DNA of 64,000 nt, from positions 15,784,501 to 15,848,500 of the forward strand of contig JAMPIT010000484.1 of assembly GCA_026261815.1 (NCBI GenBank). Direction: 5' to 3'. The translations under genes and the position numbers were made by a program. Below the pieces are notes generated by a model. That model ran no database searches. It was given only the letters and a program-made list of their open reading frames with translations, and was not told where the DNA came from. This document shows, one piece after another, positions 13,256 to 27,539 of this stretch (position 1 is the first letter of the stretch; every line of letters begins with the position of its first letter). The DNA is from Monarcha castaneiventris obscurior (lineage: Eukaryota; Chordata; Aves; Passeriformes; Monarchidae).

Positions 13256-16200
13256 CCCTCCTGTAGCTACAGTGGTCTCAAACACGCCTTTAACATTTTC
13301 CTGTGTGGTGCTTTGTTCTTCCCCACCTGCTCAGCTGATGATGCAGTTCTGTGCAGCCCCAGTATGCAGGTCACACACTGAACATGCCAGGCAAGCCTGG
13401 GTCAGAGCAGCAGACAGAAAAACCTGCTTCCAAACACAAGCCAAAAAGAAAGCATTTGCTCTTCCCTGCAGTTCAGTTCGTGCCCTGAGCAAAAATAAAA
13501 GCATCAAAATGATTGTTATAAATTCCAGTGACTTGAAGAAGCCTCTTACTAGGGGCCAAATGCCTCCCACTTGCATGTCAGTGTCTTAAGATTCACACTT
13601 AACAAGCACGCCTGGGATTTTTTTCTTAAAAGGAGGGATTTAGCTGCTCCTCTGTTTTAGGTATCAGAGGCTGTTGTATGTTATATTTTCAGTTATGCTT
13701 CCCAACTGTCATCCAGTTAACACAAAGAGCTATTTCCCTGCAGTAGGATCTGTTACCAACACATGCTTCCCAACTGATTCTTCTGCCTTTGAATTAATAA
13801 AGTTGTGTGTCCCGGTCTCTCCAGGGGAAAAGGTTGTCTTATCTTAGAAAATCAACAGAAAGATCAGGGGTGGGGCAAGACTACTGAAAAAATGAAAGAC
13901 TTGTCAGGGTCCTGGGTTATATGGCAAAAAGTAAGGGCTCCTTTCCCTGAAGGATTTTGCTCCAGAAATATGAAGAGGCTTTGTCACACTTTAACCTTCC
14001 TTAGTGGGACAAAGACACAACTAAAACCCATAAACCCCTCCAAAAGCCCAAGCTGTTACTTGCTAACACCCTCCACTCATGGAAATACAAGCTTTTACAA
14101 GCAGAAAATAAGCCTGTGTGGAATATTGTTAAAATACACAAATATGAATCCCATTTTGGAGATTGCGAGAGAAAGGCAAAGACAGTGAGAGTTCAGCATC
14201 ACAGCCAGAGAGAGGCCACGAACAGAACTCTGGAACTCTGACAGATGGAGAGGTGGGAGCACCAGTGGATGCTCCCAACCTCTCATAAGCCTGTTGAGGA
14301 GCAGCTCCCACCATAAAGAGTGGTCTCTGATCCATTTTGGATGAGTTGCTGTTGATTTTAAATGCACAAAGATGGAAACAGAACAATATGACTTGCACTG
14401 TGATTTTGATAACAAACTGAAACTAACTAAAAGCTCATCATTAACAATCTTTGCAAGTGCATGAAATAGCTATTTAAGCAGAGGCAATAACCTTTTTAAG
14501 GGTATAACATGATGTGACATCCATGATTTTGCGCTTTCTTTGGTTAAGTGGTTCTTCCTGCAATTAGTGTCAGAGCTCCTAGAAGTCAGAGATGAAAATG
14601 CTTCTCCACAAGCAGGACTCTTAGTATTAAATAGAAAATGTATTTAATGGATGTCTGAGAGGCAGAAACATGAATGAAATAGAAGAAAACTTATCTCGAA
14701 ACAAAACCTAATTTTTAAGCCATATTAGTTAGTGGAGGTTTACTGGCCTCATTTGAAACCTCTTCCTATACAATTCCCCCCACAGAAGAAAGGTGTGGAG
14801 ACAAAGTTCAAATTTCCGTCTTCTTACTTTGCTGAGCAGAGCTGAATGTCTCATTTTTAAAAGAATTAAGCAGAAAGGAGGCATTGCCACTTCTACATTC
14901 CAAAACCTATTGCTTCTCAAATATCTTTGGCTATTAGGAAGCAAATTCAGCTACTGATCTAATTTGTTTCAACTTGTAAGTACTAATACCCAAGCAAACA
15001 TATGTTGAACAGGTTGGTTAAGAATATTTAATGAGAGTTTAGTTACTGATTTGTAAATGAAAAGTGCAAATGTGGCAGTTGCCATAGATCCTTGTAGTTC
15101 CTTGTTGGCACTGAGCCCAGCTAGACTTAAAAATATGCAACATATTGATGAGAAAAAAGGAGAAAAAAATTTAATATTATGTGTAAAACTTGCTGTGAAA
15201 ATACAATTCTGCATGTGGATCTTAATGTAAATTGTAGGAGCAAGACAAAATAATTCTGAATGCATTTATGTATGCTTTGTGCTGATGGGATTAATGCAGA
15301 TATTACAGTCACACCATAAATTCACAATGAAGTGAATGCCTACAGGCAATTCAGTTTTCTGTCCTTGGTAGCTGTGAACAGAACTGTGTTCTGTTCTACA
15401 TTTGTCAGCAAATGAAACAGTGAGGAATAATCTCTTCACTTGTACCTACCTCTTCGTGACATTTCTGCCTTGGAACCAGGAAGGCCCTTTAGTGAAAAAA
15501 GAGCCACAGAGAAGACACAGCATGTTCTTGTTCCTGGAAAATAGAAGGAATGCAAGGAGAGTGAAAGGGCTGTTAATAAAACCTGACACTAATAGAAGTT
15601 AAACCTGCTGCATTCATAAATTATGACAAACTCCAGTACTCCCCTCCTCCCCCAATTATCATACCCATTTCTATAAACTCTTGCCTCATTTTCTTTCCTA
15701 ACCCTTGCCTAGGAAATAAAAGAAGCCCTGAGAACTGGGCACTAAAGAGCTGCTACTGAAAGAGATTACTTGTCAGTACTCTCAGACCCCATCACCAGGC
15801 AGGAAAGAACAGCCCTTTATAAAATATATTTAAGATTGGAGAGTCCTTTCTGGGTGACCTGCCCAGGGTGGCACTGTCCATGTGAAGATTTTTTCCTATG
15901 GCACAATCTGACCCTCCCAGGACTGGGCTTGTGGGCACTGGCCCTTGCACCAGTACTGAGAGGAACATTCCATCCCTGATTATTTTTTGGAGGGCAGCTG
16001 CAAAGCTGCCTCTGGGTCACACTTTATTCTCCTCTTTGCCAGGGAGCAACCCAGTAGAAGCTTCTCTTCAGTGAGCAAGCAGAGCTACCTCAAACGCTGA
16101 TGTCAACTCATATCCTGATCCTTGGACAGGTAGAACTTTTCTCTGCCACATACTCACAGGCTACCTCAAAGGAATCCAAAAAATAACAGGTATTGGAAAA

Positions 16201-18963
16201 TGAAACACAGAATTAAACATTTAAACAAGCAAGTGCTGCAAAACACTGCCCAGACAGCACGAGCACCTGGTGCTTGTCCTGCATGGTCACACACAGTGTG
16301 TACTTTCCACCTTAGAGTGCATAGAAAAGTCAGTTTCCCTACAGACTTTCATCACTACAGATTTCATTTCCTTCTACAGCATTGATATTATTTCACACAC
16401 GTGAAAATTAAACCAGACAGCACTGACACCTCTTTTGGCAGACCCATGTCATAACCAGGAGTGAGAGACTGTCAGTGGACTTGGCATTTCAGTTTGTCAT
16501 CTGGATTTCCACTTTTTTTCATTTTTTAAGTCACAGCCAACACTCAGCAGTCCTGCAAGGCACAGCCAGGCAAACCACAGCCACCTGCAAAGCTCCTGCT
16601 TTGTGCCTTGTCCAGAGTCAGTCAGGAATTCTGTGGGATCAGAAAGAATAAAAGCCAGCTTTTCAGAACAGCCTTTAATTTCTCTAATTCCCTGAGTAGT
16701 TTGCAAGGGCCCCTTTCAGTCGCCACACGCTGTCCCAGGCACTGAATGCAGCACAAGCTGGTGCAAAAATCCCTCAGCATGGACTGCATCCAGCACTTCC
16801 CCAGGCTGCTCAGCAGGCAGGAGCTGCAGATGGAAGGGATCACTTTGAGAGCAGCTTCAGAGCATTTATCATCACACCCTGGCACAGTCTGTCTGTGAAA
16901 CTGGAGGTTTACATTTTGGTCACTTGTGGCTGGATTTACAAATTTACACAGAAACCACAAGTCTGCAGATAGCAAAGTTCCTCTTTTACAGATTTCATGT
17001 CCCCACTTCGGATTAGAAACATACTTTAGCACCTCAAATTAAACCTCAAGGAAGTTTTAAAGGAGGGAAAAAGTCGACATATTCTTGCCTTTTATCAGTG
17101 CCAGAAATTTCAACCACTTTAGATTATTTTTTTCATTTTTCCTAATCTCCAAATCTATCATTTATTAAAAAACAAAACACTAGGCACACAGAATACTAGC
17201 ACTTACCTTGGAGCCTAAGTTACTAAATTGGCAAAGCTATAAGCACTTGAAGATTCATTTTTTAATAGAAAAAAACCTCAAGTGGACATACTCCCGCTTA
17301 TATTGAGTATGTTGAGGGCATAACCTTAAGGAATTAATATAGTACCATAGAGAACATTAAGACATCACACTGAAATACAAAAATCATTGAAAAGTGGAAA
17401 AAAACAAACCAACCCAATTCTTAAAAAAAAAAAAATTAAGTCTATTATTTCAAGAACATTTTCTGTGAGTGATCTAAGACTGACTCCTGTTCCAAACACC
17501 CTTACACACACCCATGTTCCCTGAGGACAGCAGGGCTGCCACAGGGGTGTCCATGTGCTTGATTCATCCTTGGCATCCCCTGCCCACAGAGGCACAGAGT
17601 GAGTCAGGGGCCACAGAGGCACAAATCTTCAGCCACACACAGGTCAGCAGCTCAGAGTCCTGCAGAGCTGCTTATGGGAAAAGCCTTCAGGTTAAATAGA
17701 ATCTTCCACTGTCTCAGCTATGACTGGAAAGAGTTATAAAGCAATTCAGATTTTTATGTGTTTATAGGTATTTAGAAAAATGTTTATATACTCTAATTAA
17801 GTTTCTATAGTCCCTTCTAGTTCCTTCCATAGGATTTTTTGTCATCCCTGAATGGTTGCACAGCCGTTATTAAAGCTGATTACACACCAAACAAAGCATC
17901 TGAGCGTAGTTATAAACCTTTTACAAGGAGCCATGATCTAATACAGGATCTACGTGGCTCATTAAGAATCTGAGGAATTACCCTGAAGAAATGTGCCTCT
18001 TTTATAGAATATTATTTGTGTAAAAAGCACTTTTATTGAGTTCTTAAATTACACTGGCGTATAAACTGCCAATCAAAACTGCCTATAAAGAGCAAGGGAA
18101 TGAATCTGGTGAACAGGCACAAATGATGAAGACAAGGGCTGAGAAATCAAATGAGTTACCACCATGCAACAGTATCTGAGGCAAAAGATACATTTTCTAC
18201 AGGCAGTAACATTTATTACATCTATCAGTTCAAGTCTCTTGCTACCCTAGCATCAACGAGTTCATTCAAAGTTGAAAGAACTTTAGAGGATACTTTTATA
18301 AGGACGATTTTGCCCAAGCAAAATGGGAAATGAAGTTCAATGTCATTTGTCACCGGCTCCCATGGGGTCAGGGGAGACCAGCCTGGCTTGTTTTCTTCAG
18401 GCAATAGGCCAGCACTGGGTATGTGAGGAAATCACACCACTAACTTTGACATTAATTTACACAGAACTGAAGTCAGAACCCACCTTTCTTATCACAGGAG
18501 CCTGGTCACTTGGACTACACAGGGCAACTGATGTAGCTGCTCATTTTACCAAAGAGAAATAACTTTTGACAAGACTGAATTTTGTATTTGTTGGCCTCTT
18601 CTAGAAAACTAATCGACCTCAAAAGCCAAGCAGCCAAGTACCACACAAACGAACTCACTCCGCTACATCCAATCTCATTCTGCCAACTCACATACTGGCT
18701 GATGGAGCTCAGTTTTCTGGTAGCAGGGACATTTGTCACATGGGACACTCTCCCTTGCTCTCACAGCAGGTCTCTCAGTGCCACCTCAAGGCTCCCCCAG
18801 CTGATCAGTTCCTGGCCATATTTAAAGCAGCAAAATGACCCAATGCTTTCATCAGAGTCATGATCCACGACTGCAGTCGCTGCAAGGTGGTCAAGAGGAA
18901 CAGCAGAGGAGACACACAAACATTCAGCTGCTGCAGTAATAGCTTTGGGTTTTGTCACAGAGG

Positions 18964-19176
18964 TTTAGGTTGGGTATTAGAAAGAGATTTTTCACCCAGA
19001 AGGTGATTGAGCACTGGAGCAGGCTCTCCAGAGCAGTGGTCACAGCACCAGCCAACCAGAGCTCAGGAAGTGTTTGGACATGGTGGGACCCCAGAGGCTG
19101 TCCTGTGCAGGGTCAGGAACTGGACTTCGATGATCCTTGTGGATTCCCCCCAATTCAGAATATTCTATGATTCTTT
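18964..19176 (+). mobile_element. CR1 LINE 3' end, about 210 bp
   Basis: It begins TTTAGGTTGGGTATTAGAAA, followed by an eroded copy of the CR1 C-terminal and 3' UTR region (TTCACCCAGAAGGTGATTGA, GCACTGGAGCAGGCTCTCCA). It ends near ATTCTATGATTCTTTC, which carries the CR1 terminal octamer. It is truncated at the 5' side and makes no protein. Confidence 0.88.
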
Positions 19177-22100
19177 CTTCATTACCAATGCCAACCAGAA
19201 AGCCTAGTGCTTCATTTAATACACAGACAGTCCTTTTAATAGCAACCAATATTGACATGCCATCTTTAACATTTCTACTGCTGATAAAAAAAATCCTTTA
19301 TATGTTTAGCATATTAATGTCAAGGCATAGCATTTTCAAGATGATCCTAAACTATCTTGACATAAGGAACTAAGAATAAACCCACAATAATCATAAAACA
19401 TTTAACAACCTCTCAACAACATACTAGGCACCCCCAGACCCACAGTTTATCTCAAAGTGTTAGTCCAATATTAAAAAAAAAAAATCTCAAATAGATCAAT
19501 GATTGCACAGTGAAATAGTAAATGGCAGGAAATCAGAGAGCATCAGCACTTCTGACCAGCACCCTGAGGGCTGCCTGGCTCACTGGGGCATTCAGCAGCT
19601 CTGCAGCCCAGGGCTTGTCAGCCCAAATCTGACCCAGACTGGCCACAAGCAAAGTCACCCCTTCACTTCCACTGGAATGCATCTGTCCATCCCACACAAA
19701 AGGAAAAAAAACCCCAAAGAACAGCTAAGAAGGAAGAGCTGGGGATTTCCTTCTGTCATTGGAGCCTAGGTCTAGAGTGCACCCCAGCTGTGCTAAATTC
19801 ATCAACAGCATTATGAATTTTTATTTAAAACAAAAACAAGTCTCTTAGATTCTTATAGAAGAAGCCTCTAAATTCTGCATAACTGAAAGAGAAAACCCCT
19901 CAAACTGAGAACAACACACACACACAGAGTCAAAACCTGCACCTGCAAAGTATGTGGCTTTTTTAATACAGAAAAAAATACTTTGACTAAATGCATTATA
20001 AGCAGGTACTGGTTCCTCTGACCATGCAAAGCTGTCTTAAAGAAAAAGTAAATATCCATGTATTTGAGACACTGCCCTAAACCCACACCCATTCCTATAA
20101 TCCTAGAGTATGAATGAGCTTGGTTGTTGCAAACCAGATTTTCCCATCAAGACCAAATTTTGAAGCTTAGGTGAGAAACTTCTGACATGGTTTTTTTATG
20201 AACAGCACAAAATCAGTTAACTCTTTCTTGTGTTACAACAAAGTGACTTCATTATTACATCTATCACTTCCTGCGAAGGACATTATTTGAAAGTTTAAAG
20301 AGCGAGGTATTCTTTTGCCTAAATAATGTATTGGACAGTAACTGTGAACTTCTGAAGACCTCCATACTGGAAATTTTGCAGAATTCTTGCTAGTACTTTA
20401 CATTTTACAGAAAAACTTTGTCTGGAGTTCCAAAAGCTGCGCAGCACAATATTCATCCACTCAGTATTTCTTCTGGCCTTTGCTCACCAGATTCCTGAAC
20501 AAATATGGCATTAGCTATCCTAGAGATCTGCTTGGGCAGCTATATTTTCTTAGAAAAGATAGGTTGGCAATGTTGCTGTTCAGGGGCAGCTGCACTGTAC
20601 AGAATGTCATCTCACTGATGGATTTAAAAATGATGTTTGGCTGAAAACTTGAGAAGCCTATAAACAGCTCTCCTCAAGCAATTCTAGCAAACCTTCCCCT
20701 TTTTCTGAGCACTGCATGCTAAAGAAGAAAATAAGGTCATGACCAGAGATGTCAAATTAATTGCCCTTCTTATCTGAAACTGTTCTTCACTGCTGCTGGC
20801 CTTCAAGAGGCAGCTCACAGCTCTCTCATAAGGCCACCTCTCTCCAAGTAGCTCGTGCAACACCACACAACAGAAATGGCTGGTGACAGTCTCTGCAGTC
20901 ATATAAGCAGATTAAACTCCATTTTAGCAATGCCCTGTAACACTACTCTGCCCATGCCCAAGCTTTGCCTCTTCTAGTCATTCTCTTGACTTCATTTCAA
21001 CCTTCTGTCTGTGTCTGTTTCTAGGTTAGGGCTCACTGTGGCCTTGAATAAAGAGCACTATTGTCTGCTGAAACCTGCAGTTACTAAAGTGAAATATATT
21101 GATAAGTTCTTTCCATATGCCCAAGATTTTGTTATTTTCCTTACACCTTTCACACTGATCTTTGAGCATGAAGGTGTTCTCAGTGACACTGACAGCAGTA
21201 CCAAGCTCTTCCCAGCTCATGACTGAGACAGGGTGAGCAGAGTCAGCTGCACAGGGGTCAACTCCCTCTTGAGGCTCCGTATTTTCAGATTAAGGCACAG
21301 CAGCCAGGAAAAACTTGACACATGCCCGTCCAAACCTCTGTTTCTTGCACTCATAAACATACTTAGTATTGTGTGGAGAAGGGTCTTGGTTTTATTATGC
21401 TTTTAAACCATTCTGTTAATCTACAGGAGGATCAAATTATTTCCTAGGCTCTGTCAAATCACTGAAGATCCAAAGGAGGATGTCAAACATGTAAATGTTC
21501 CATGTTCTTTTGAAATTACTATTTCCTCTCTGCCAAATCCTCCTCATAAGAGGAGATAGGAGGAAAACTGTCGACGAGCTGAGAGCACTTTCCAGTAGGA
21601 GACAACAGCATTCTCTGCAGGAGCTGCCAGTGAAAGGGACAGAATAAACAGAGCCTTCTCCTGGGTTTCACAGAAACTACTGACATCAGGGGTTTATTAT
21701 CAATCCTCTTTTCCTAAAAATAGACCAGTGTATAATAACAAGTTTTAGTACTACACTTAACAATAAATGGATATATTCTACAGACTGTCCTTTATTACTG
21801 TGAGATTACTTGCTTTTTAGATTTCAAATTCAATCTTTTCCAGAGGACTTATTTAGAGCAGAGAAGAAAGGTCCATCTGATTTTTAAAAGACAAGCTAAA
21901 CAAGTTTCTCTTGGAAAGAATCATTTTCATCAGACTAGGTTAGCACAAAGGTGTAGGTGCTACTGTTTCTATCTAGAGTGTCAGGTCATGCAATGATATT
22001 CAGATTCTTATCTAAGCCCTCACATAAAAAATCCACAGCTCACACACACAGAGTAACTCGTGTGTGTTTCCACAGATACAACTACATGCAACTCTGACAT

Positions 22101-25100
22101 ATATATTGTATGTGTGCATTTATTGACAGTCTTGCACAAAACAGTCCATACACAGAAACTTAGGCCAACTCTGCTGCTCACCCAGCTTCAATCATGAGCA
22201 AAAATGCAATTAGAATTATCACATTCCCCTTTCAGGGGTTACCATTTTTCACATTAAAGCGCAGCTATTCCTCTGGGGTATTCAAAATGCACCTGAAAGG
22301 GAAGAATCAAGTCTCCTGAAAAAGATCATTTTGTCTGCTTCTAGTCAGCCATACAGGTCTGAAGTACTACCTGGAAAATCAGATGTTTACCTACAGTTCA
22401 TTTCTGCATTTACTGAGATTCACTCAGGTACCTTTTTATCCATTTACCATATAATCACTGGCTAAGTAAGATGGACTTGCATTGCTTTTTAATAAAATCA
22501 GTGCATTATTTAACATTGCACACCATGAAGCTGAAGCCTAAAAATGCAGAGAGCAAACTGGCCACCATGATGTTCTTTGTTTTAACAATTCAGAACTTGT
22601 TGCCAACCAAACCTACTGCAAACTAAGTTTTCAAGCACCATATGAACAATAATTGTTTCAAGAGAAACATTATTTCCATTACACAAATACTTACCTCACC
22701 CTTCTGGAAAGACTGATCACCTGAGAAATCCCCACACACAAATTACCTGTGGTATACTTATAAAGAATGGATATTATAATCAGATCTACAAGTTACTTCT
22801 ATTGCTACTACTCATACCTACACACCTTTTCAGTAGTTTCAATAATACTTAGCACTGGGGAAAAAGCACTTAACTATTAAAGAGAAAACATTCTGCACAG
22901 CAGGCCAATCTCATTAGTGTCTCTGCCAGCCACACAGAGGCCAGGCGATCTCTGGGTTTGAGGAAATCCTCTTGAGTCTGTAACCCAATCTCCACAGAAG
23001 TCCTGAAGAAAAAGTTGATGCTACTCCAGGTTTGTGACTATAAACCTTTTTCACAGCACATTCAAATGGCAATAACTTTGGAAGGCATTTTAAAGGTCTG
23101 GGATTCAAACTTTTACCAACAGAGAGTTCAAATCCCAAAGAAAGTATCAATTTCCAGAATAAGCTACTCATTGAAAACTCTCCTAATGTACTTATCCTTC
23201 AACTGCTTTAATAAATTAGTCCCATGGCAAAGAACCTTTACCAAAACCAGAAATATTTACTGCACTGTCAGTATTACAATTTTAAAAAGCAATTATCAAA
23301 ATGAGACAGATTTAAGGAATAGTTTTCCTAAAGCTCTAGATGTGCTGAAATAAACCAGTATCCACTCTCAATTTTCAGACTGTGAATTAGAGAGAACCAG
23401 GAGATCCTTTGTGATACAAGTCCTGGAAGTGTCAAAGCCATCAGGGCCTCTGGATATGAATAAGCAGCAGAGTGGTGGGCACTGTAAGGGAAGATACCCT
23501 CACATTACATATATTAGAGTGAGAAGTCAACAACACAACGCAATCAGAATTCTTAATAAAGCTGGAAAACTTCTCAACATGGATGTTACCACTGAGGAAT
23601 TTGATTTCATGAAAAAAACCCTTTTTATTTTTTGTTAACAAAAGGTTTGCCATATTTTCTCAGTGGTAGAAAGACATTACATGGAGATAATTGAAAGTTC
23701 AGTTCTAGTTCTGTTTTCTTCAGAAGGGTATTAAAACTTTTCCTTCCCTTGTGAGGGGAACATAAGGCATGAGGAAAGGCATAGAAATTTTAAATTAAGG
23801 AAGGAGAAATTCAACTGGAGTAGCGTTGACAAAAAGAAGTTCCATTTTTATTATTAATTCTTTCACGTGTCAAGTGTAAAACACCATCTTGTTCATCACT
23901 TCATCAATCCACCAGTAGCTGAGGTTCCCCACAAACTTAACAAAAGCATTTTTGTTTTGCAAGAAAACTGAGCATTATTACCACCTACTGACCAACCTTT
24001 CCTGATGAATGAAAAGCCATTATTTACAGGAAGCCTTTGCAAGGCAGGAAAGGCCAGACCTTCAAGCAGGAGAACTGGTTTTGTTCCATCCTATAAACTC
24101 TGGGAGAGCTGCAATTAGAGCCAGTGTTACAAACAGTGCTGGGCCTGGAACTGCCTGAGCACCAACGTTTGCATCCACGGCATCACCGGGAGCTGGAAGT
24201 GCTCCTGGTCAGGCTCTTCCCATCTCCTGTAAGCTCTTGGCCCCTGGCACTAACAGACCACTCCCTCCAGGCAGCTGCCACCAGCTACAGCAGCCTGGCA
24301 AAGCCTCCACTGCACGTTCAAAGCACAACAATGTCCCTGACAGGGCAGGGCTTTACAGTACTTTACATTTTTCACCCTTTTTGTGTGTGTGTGTGTGAGA
24401 ATGGAGACCAGTGAGTAGCTGAGAGAGTGAATTAATATCAAAATCAAGTTAAATCAAGCTTTCAGGTTAAGGACCACCAGGCCAGAGCCTCACTGAATAG
24501 GGTCAGTTCTCCCTCTTTATACATTCCCAAGCTTTAATAGCCTTCACTTGCACAACTGTAGATTTATTTTCTACAGGGCTCCCTCCTCATTCTGTACATC
24601 ACAAGCACCACGCAGCTGTAAACCTGCTCTTCCCCAACATTTGAATGCTCCATTTTGAAACCTTCATTTTTATTAATAAAGTAATAAGTACACCCTAACA
24701 AGGTACCTGAAAATACCAGATGGAAAGCTGTAATACGCTGCTGACAGATCCTTTTGCTCAGTGTAAGTGCACAAGTGTTCTGAAGACTAGCAAGAATATT
24801 ACCATATCTCTGGTGGGGAAGGACAAGATTGATGCTGTGTTGTCAGGCAACCAATTGCAAACTAAATATAACACTTCTAAACGCTTGTGTATCTCAAATT
24901 CATTAAACACAGAAACTAGATAAAAGGGGTTGTGTAACAGAAAACATCACCACCAGCTTTTTAAAGATCAATGTAACGGTAAAAGCACATGTGACAGCAC
25001 AATTAGCTGAGATTGAATTTTTTACATTGACTATGAAAATTCCTCTGCAAAATATGCAATCCTAATAAGCATGAATGTCTCACTGTGTACACTCTCATGC

Positions 25101-27539
25101 AATACCAAATTTCAGCATGTGTGCTACATGAAGGGATCTATGCTCAAAAGAAAGTACCAAGTGTATCTATAGATTGTTTCCTAGTAGACTGATCACACAA
25201 AATTAAGCTTTTTACACAGTAAATGTGTATCTTGAAATTTACCCAGATTGGAACATAAACAGTCCTGTATTAGTGGATGGCCAAAATGTTACAGTGAATT
25301 GGATGAGGAGAGGCAGCTACAGCACAAAGCAAGTAAGAGGACTTGTTGCTGGGGGCTGCAATAACAACACCATATAATAACTAACATGCACCAACACGAT
25401 CCCATTTTCTAGGAACAAATGCATTTTAGAGTTATTGTAGATAATTGCCATCCTAAAATGTAGTCCAGCAGAAGCAGATGGACTCAGACAAGGAGAGAGG
25501 TCTGGCAACACCCAAAACAGCAGCTTCAAACTTGGAGACACACAATGACATCATGCTAATTAGTTCATATATCATAATCACACTGGGAACATCTCTACTG
25601 CAACTGAGCTCCTGTGAACCCCACATGTATTTGTACACCTACACACCCCCTGTGGAGTCTCCGTCCTTGAATATATTCAAAACTTGACTGTACAATTTTG
25701 CCTTGAGCAAACTGTAAGTTGTCCTTTTAACTGCATAAAATATAAATGCTATCAGGTACATGAAAGAAAATAGGAACAGCTGCATGCAGATAGGGCAAGC
25801 AGGCCCTAAACCATTCCCTGTCACAATGCAAGTATCAGGCTTACAAATTACAACATATTATAAGGCTGGGAAAGAATTAATTAAGGGCACAGGGTTTGTT
25901 TTTTTTTCCCAGTGGTATGTTTTTCAAATGTGTGCAATTCTTCCCTTGATGATTCTGTCCTTTTCTGTAACTGGAAAGGGGTTTGTAAATGGGATCCATA
26001 GGCTACAAAGGTGTTAGCATTGCATTTCAGCAGTTGGGTCAACAAAGTCCTGATAAGGGCAAACAGGACAAAAAGAAACAGGTCTAAAAAGAACTCAAAA
26101 CTTTACCAAGCAAAAAATCTAATTCAACTGTGTCCAAAAATATCCAACTTCTTCTCAAACAAATACAGGTATTTTTTGACTCCCTGCTGTATACTATAGA
26201 CAAAATATTACCAGAATACTCTGTTGCTTTAAAGTGCATACATACTATGTATTTTGAGAGAGAGCTCAAATAGAAACAGACACAATCTGTCTCTAAAATA
26301 GCCACACATACACCAAATTATATGAACCAATTGCCCATATCTCATGTTGCACAACACTCTCTTTCCATCTTTGTGACTTGAACCTAGACCTCTGATAGCT
26401 TACCACAAGTATTTATTCTGTCTGCAGCACAAACAGAATAAATAAAAAGAGTAATGGATGCCATTTTTTAATGAAAACAGATATATAGGAAGGCCTAATT
26501 TTTGCTCATTGCCACTGTTGTGAACTGGAGAAAAACTACAGTAGTTACCAATGTAAATGACGCCAAAATTATTATTAATTGACTTTGGAAAGCATTTATT
26601 TGTTTTCTATCAAATCCAATTCTCTACTGGCACAAGTAGCTGCAGACAGAGCAAACAATTAACTCCTCTCTGCATATCTGCTGGTTGGGAAAAACTTTGC
26701 TGTTACAGTAGCATTGACACAGGTAAGAAATTTCATCAGGAATAACATGTTACAAACATGACACTGAGGAAGTCAGCATGGACCCCAGCTACTCCACACA
26801 ACTAAAATGTCCTGCCATGCACCCCAAAATCACACTTGCAGCACAAGGGTGAAGTCATGTATTAAGCAGCTGGATTAAATTCTCCACAAATCTACACACT
26901 CTCGATATCCTAGAAACAGCTGAGAAATTGGCCTCTCTCCATCTTAAGCCACTTAAAACAATTCCTTCCTTCTCCCTCTTAATGACACCTGATTACTATC
27001 ACAGGACAGAGCTCGTACCTGCCCAATAATCCACTGGCTGTGCCAAGACACTGGATTCACTCAGCCCATTAAAATCCTTGTTAGATCACAGAGACAATAC
27101 AGATTATTGAATTTTAGGATGTCTTCTGTGGGAAGGAATAGGTTTCCAGTAACAATAAGGGCCTTTTCCCTTTTTGTCCCAACTAGCTGCTCACATCCAT
27201 TATTCCTATCCCAGTGCTCTCACAATAGCCCAGGACCACTTGCCTAGTGCTATTGATCCAGTTCACATTAAAATAATAAAAACCTGAGTTATTTTCTCTT
27301 CCTTTTGTTTGTGTAAAAGCAAGCAAAAGAAGTGTAGTGTCAGAAATCAAACAGCTGAGTACTAAGGGAAATAAATGGAATAGCTTGGATATAAGGTGCT
27401 CTTGATGCCAGAAAAACTGAAGGTAGCAAACTGCAGTGTCGATTTTTTAAAAAACACACTGATTTAAAGAATTTAAAGAAATACAGACCAGAACCTCAGG
27501 CTTATGCTGCAGGAGGACTGCCAGAAGCGAAGGAAACTT
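19177..27539. other. gene-less AT-rich sequence
   Basis: Complex AT-rich DNA with short CA and TG runs (about 19,913-19,926 and 24,382-24,397). I see no coding exon, structural RNA or clear transposon. A slightly GC-richer patch at about 24,120-24,330 lacks CpG and has no gene signature. Confidence 0.65.
24382..24397. repeat. (TG)8 simple repeat
   Basis: Sixteen bases of perfect TG repeat follow TTCACCCTTT in otherwise complex sequence. Confidence 0.9.

Larger units (their letters stand above)
1..18963. other. gene-less AT-rich sequence
   Basis: No exon, RNA gene or CpG island is supported here. Open frames are all under about 130 codons and show no recognisable motif. Only small simple repeats are seen. 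If gene order matches human, this is the RFT1-SFMBT1 interval or a 5' intron of SFMBT1 on the minus strand. No SFMBT1 coding exon is visible. Confidence 0.7.
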
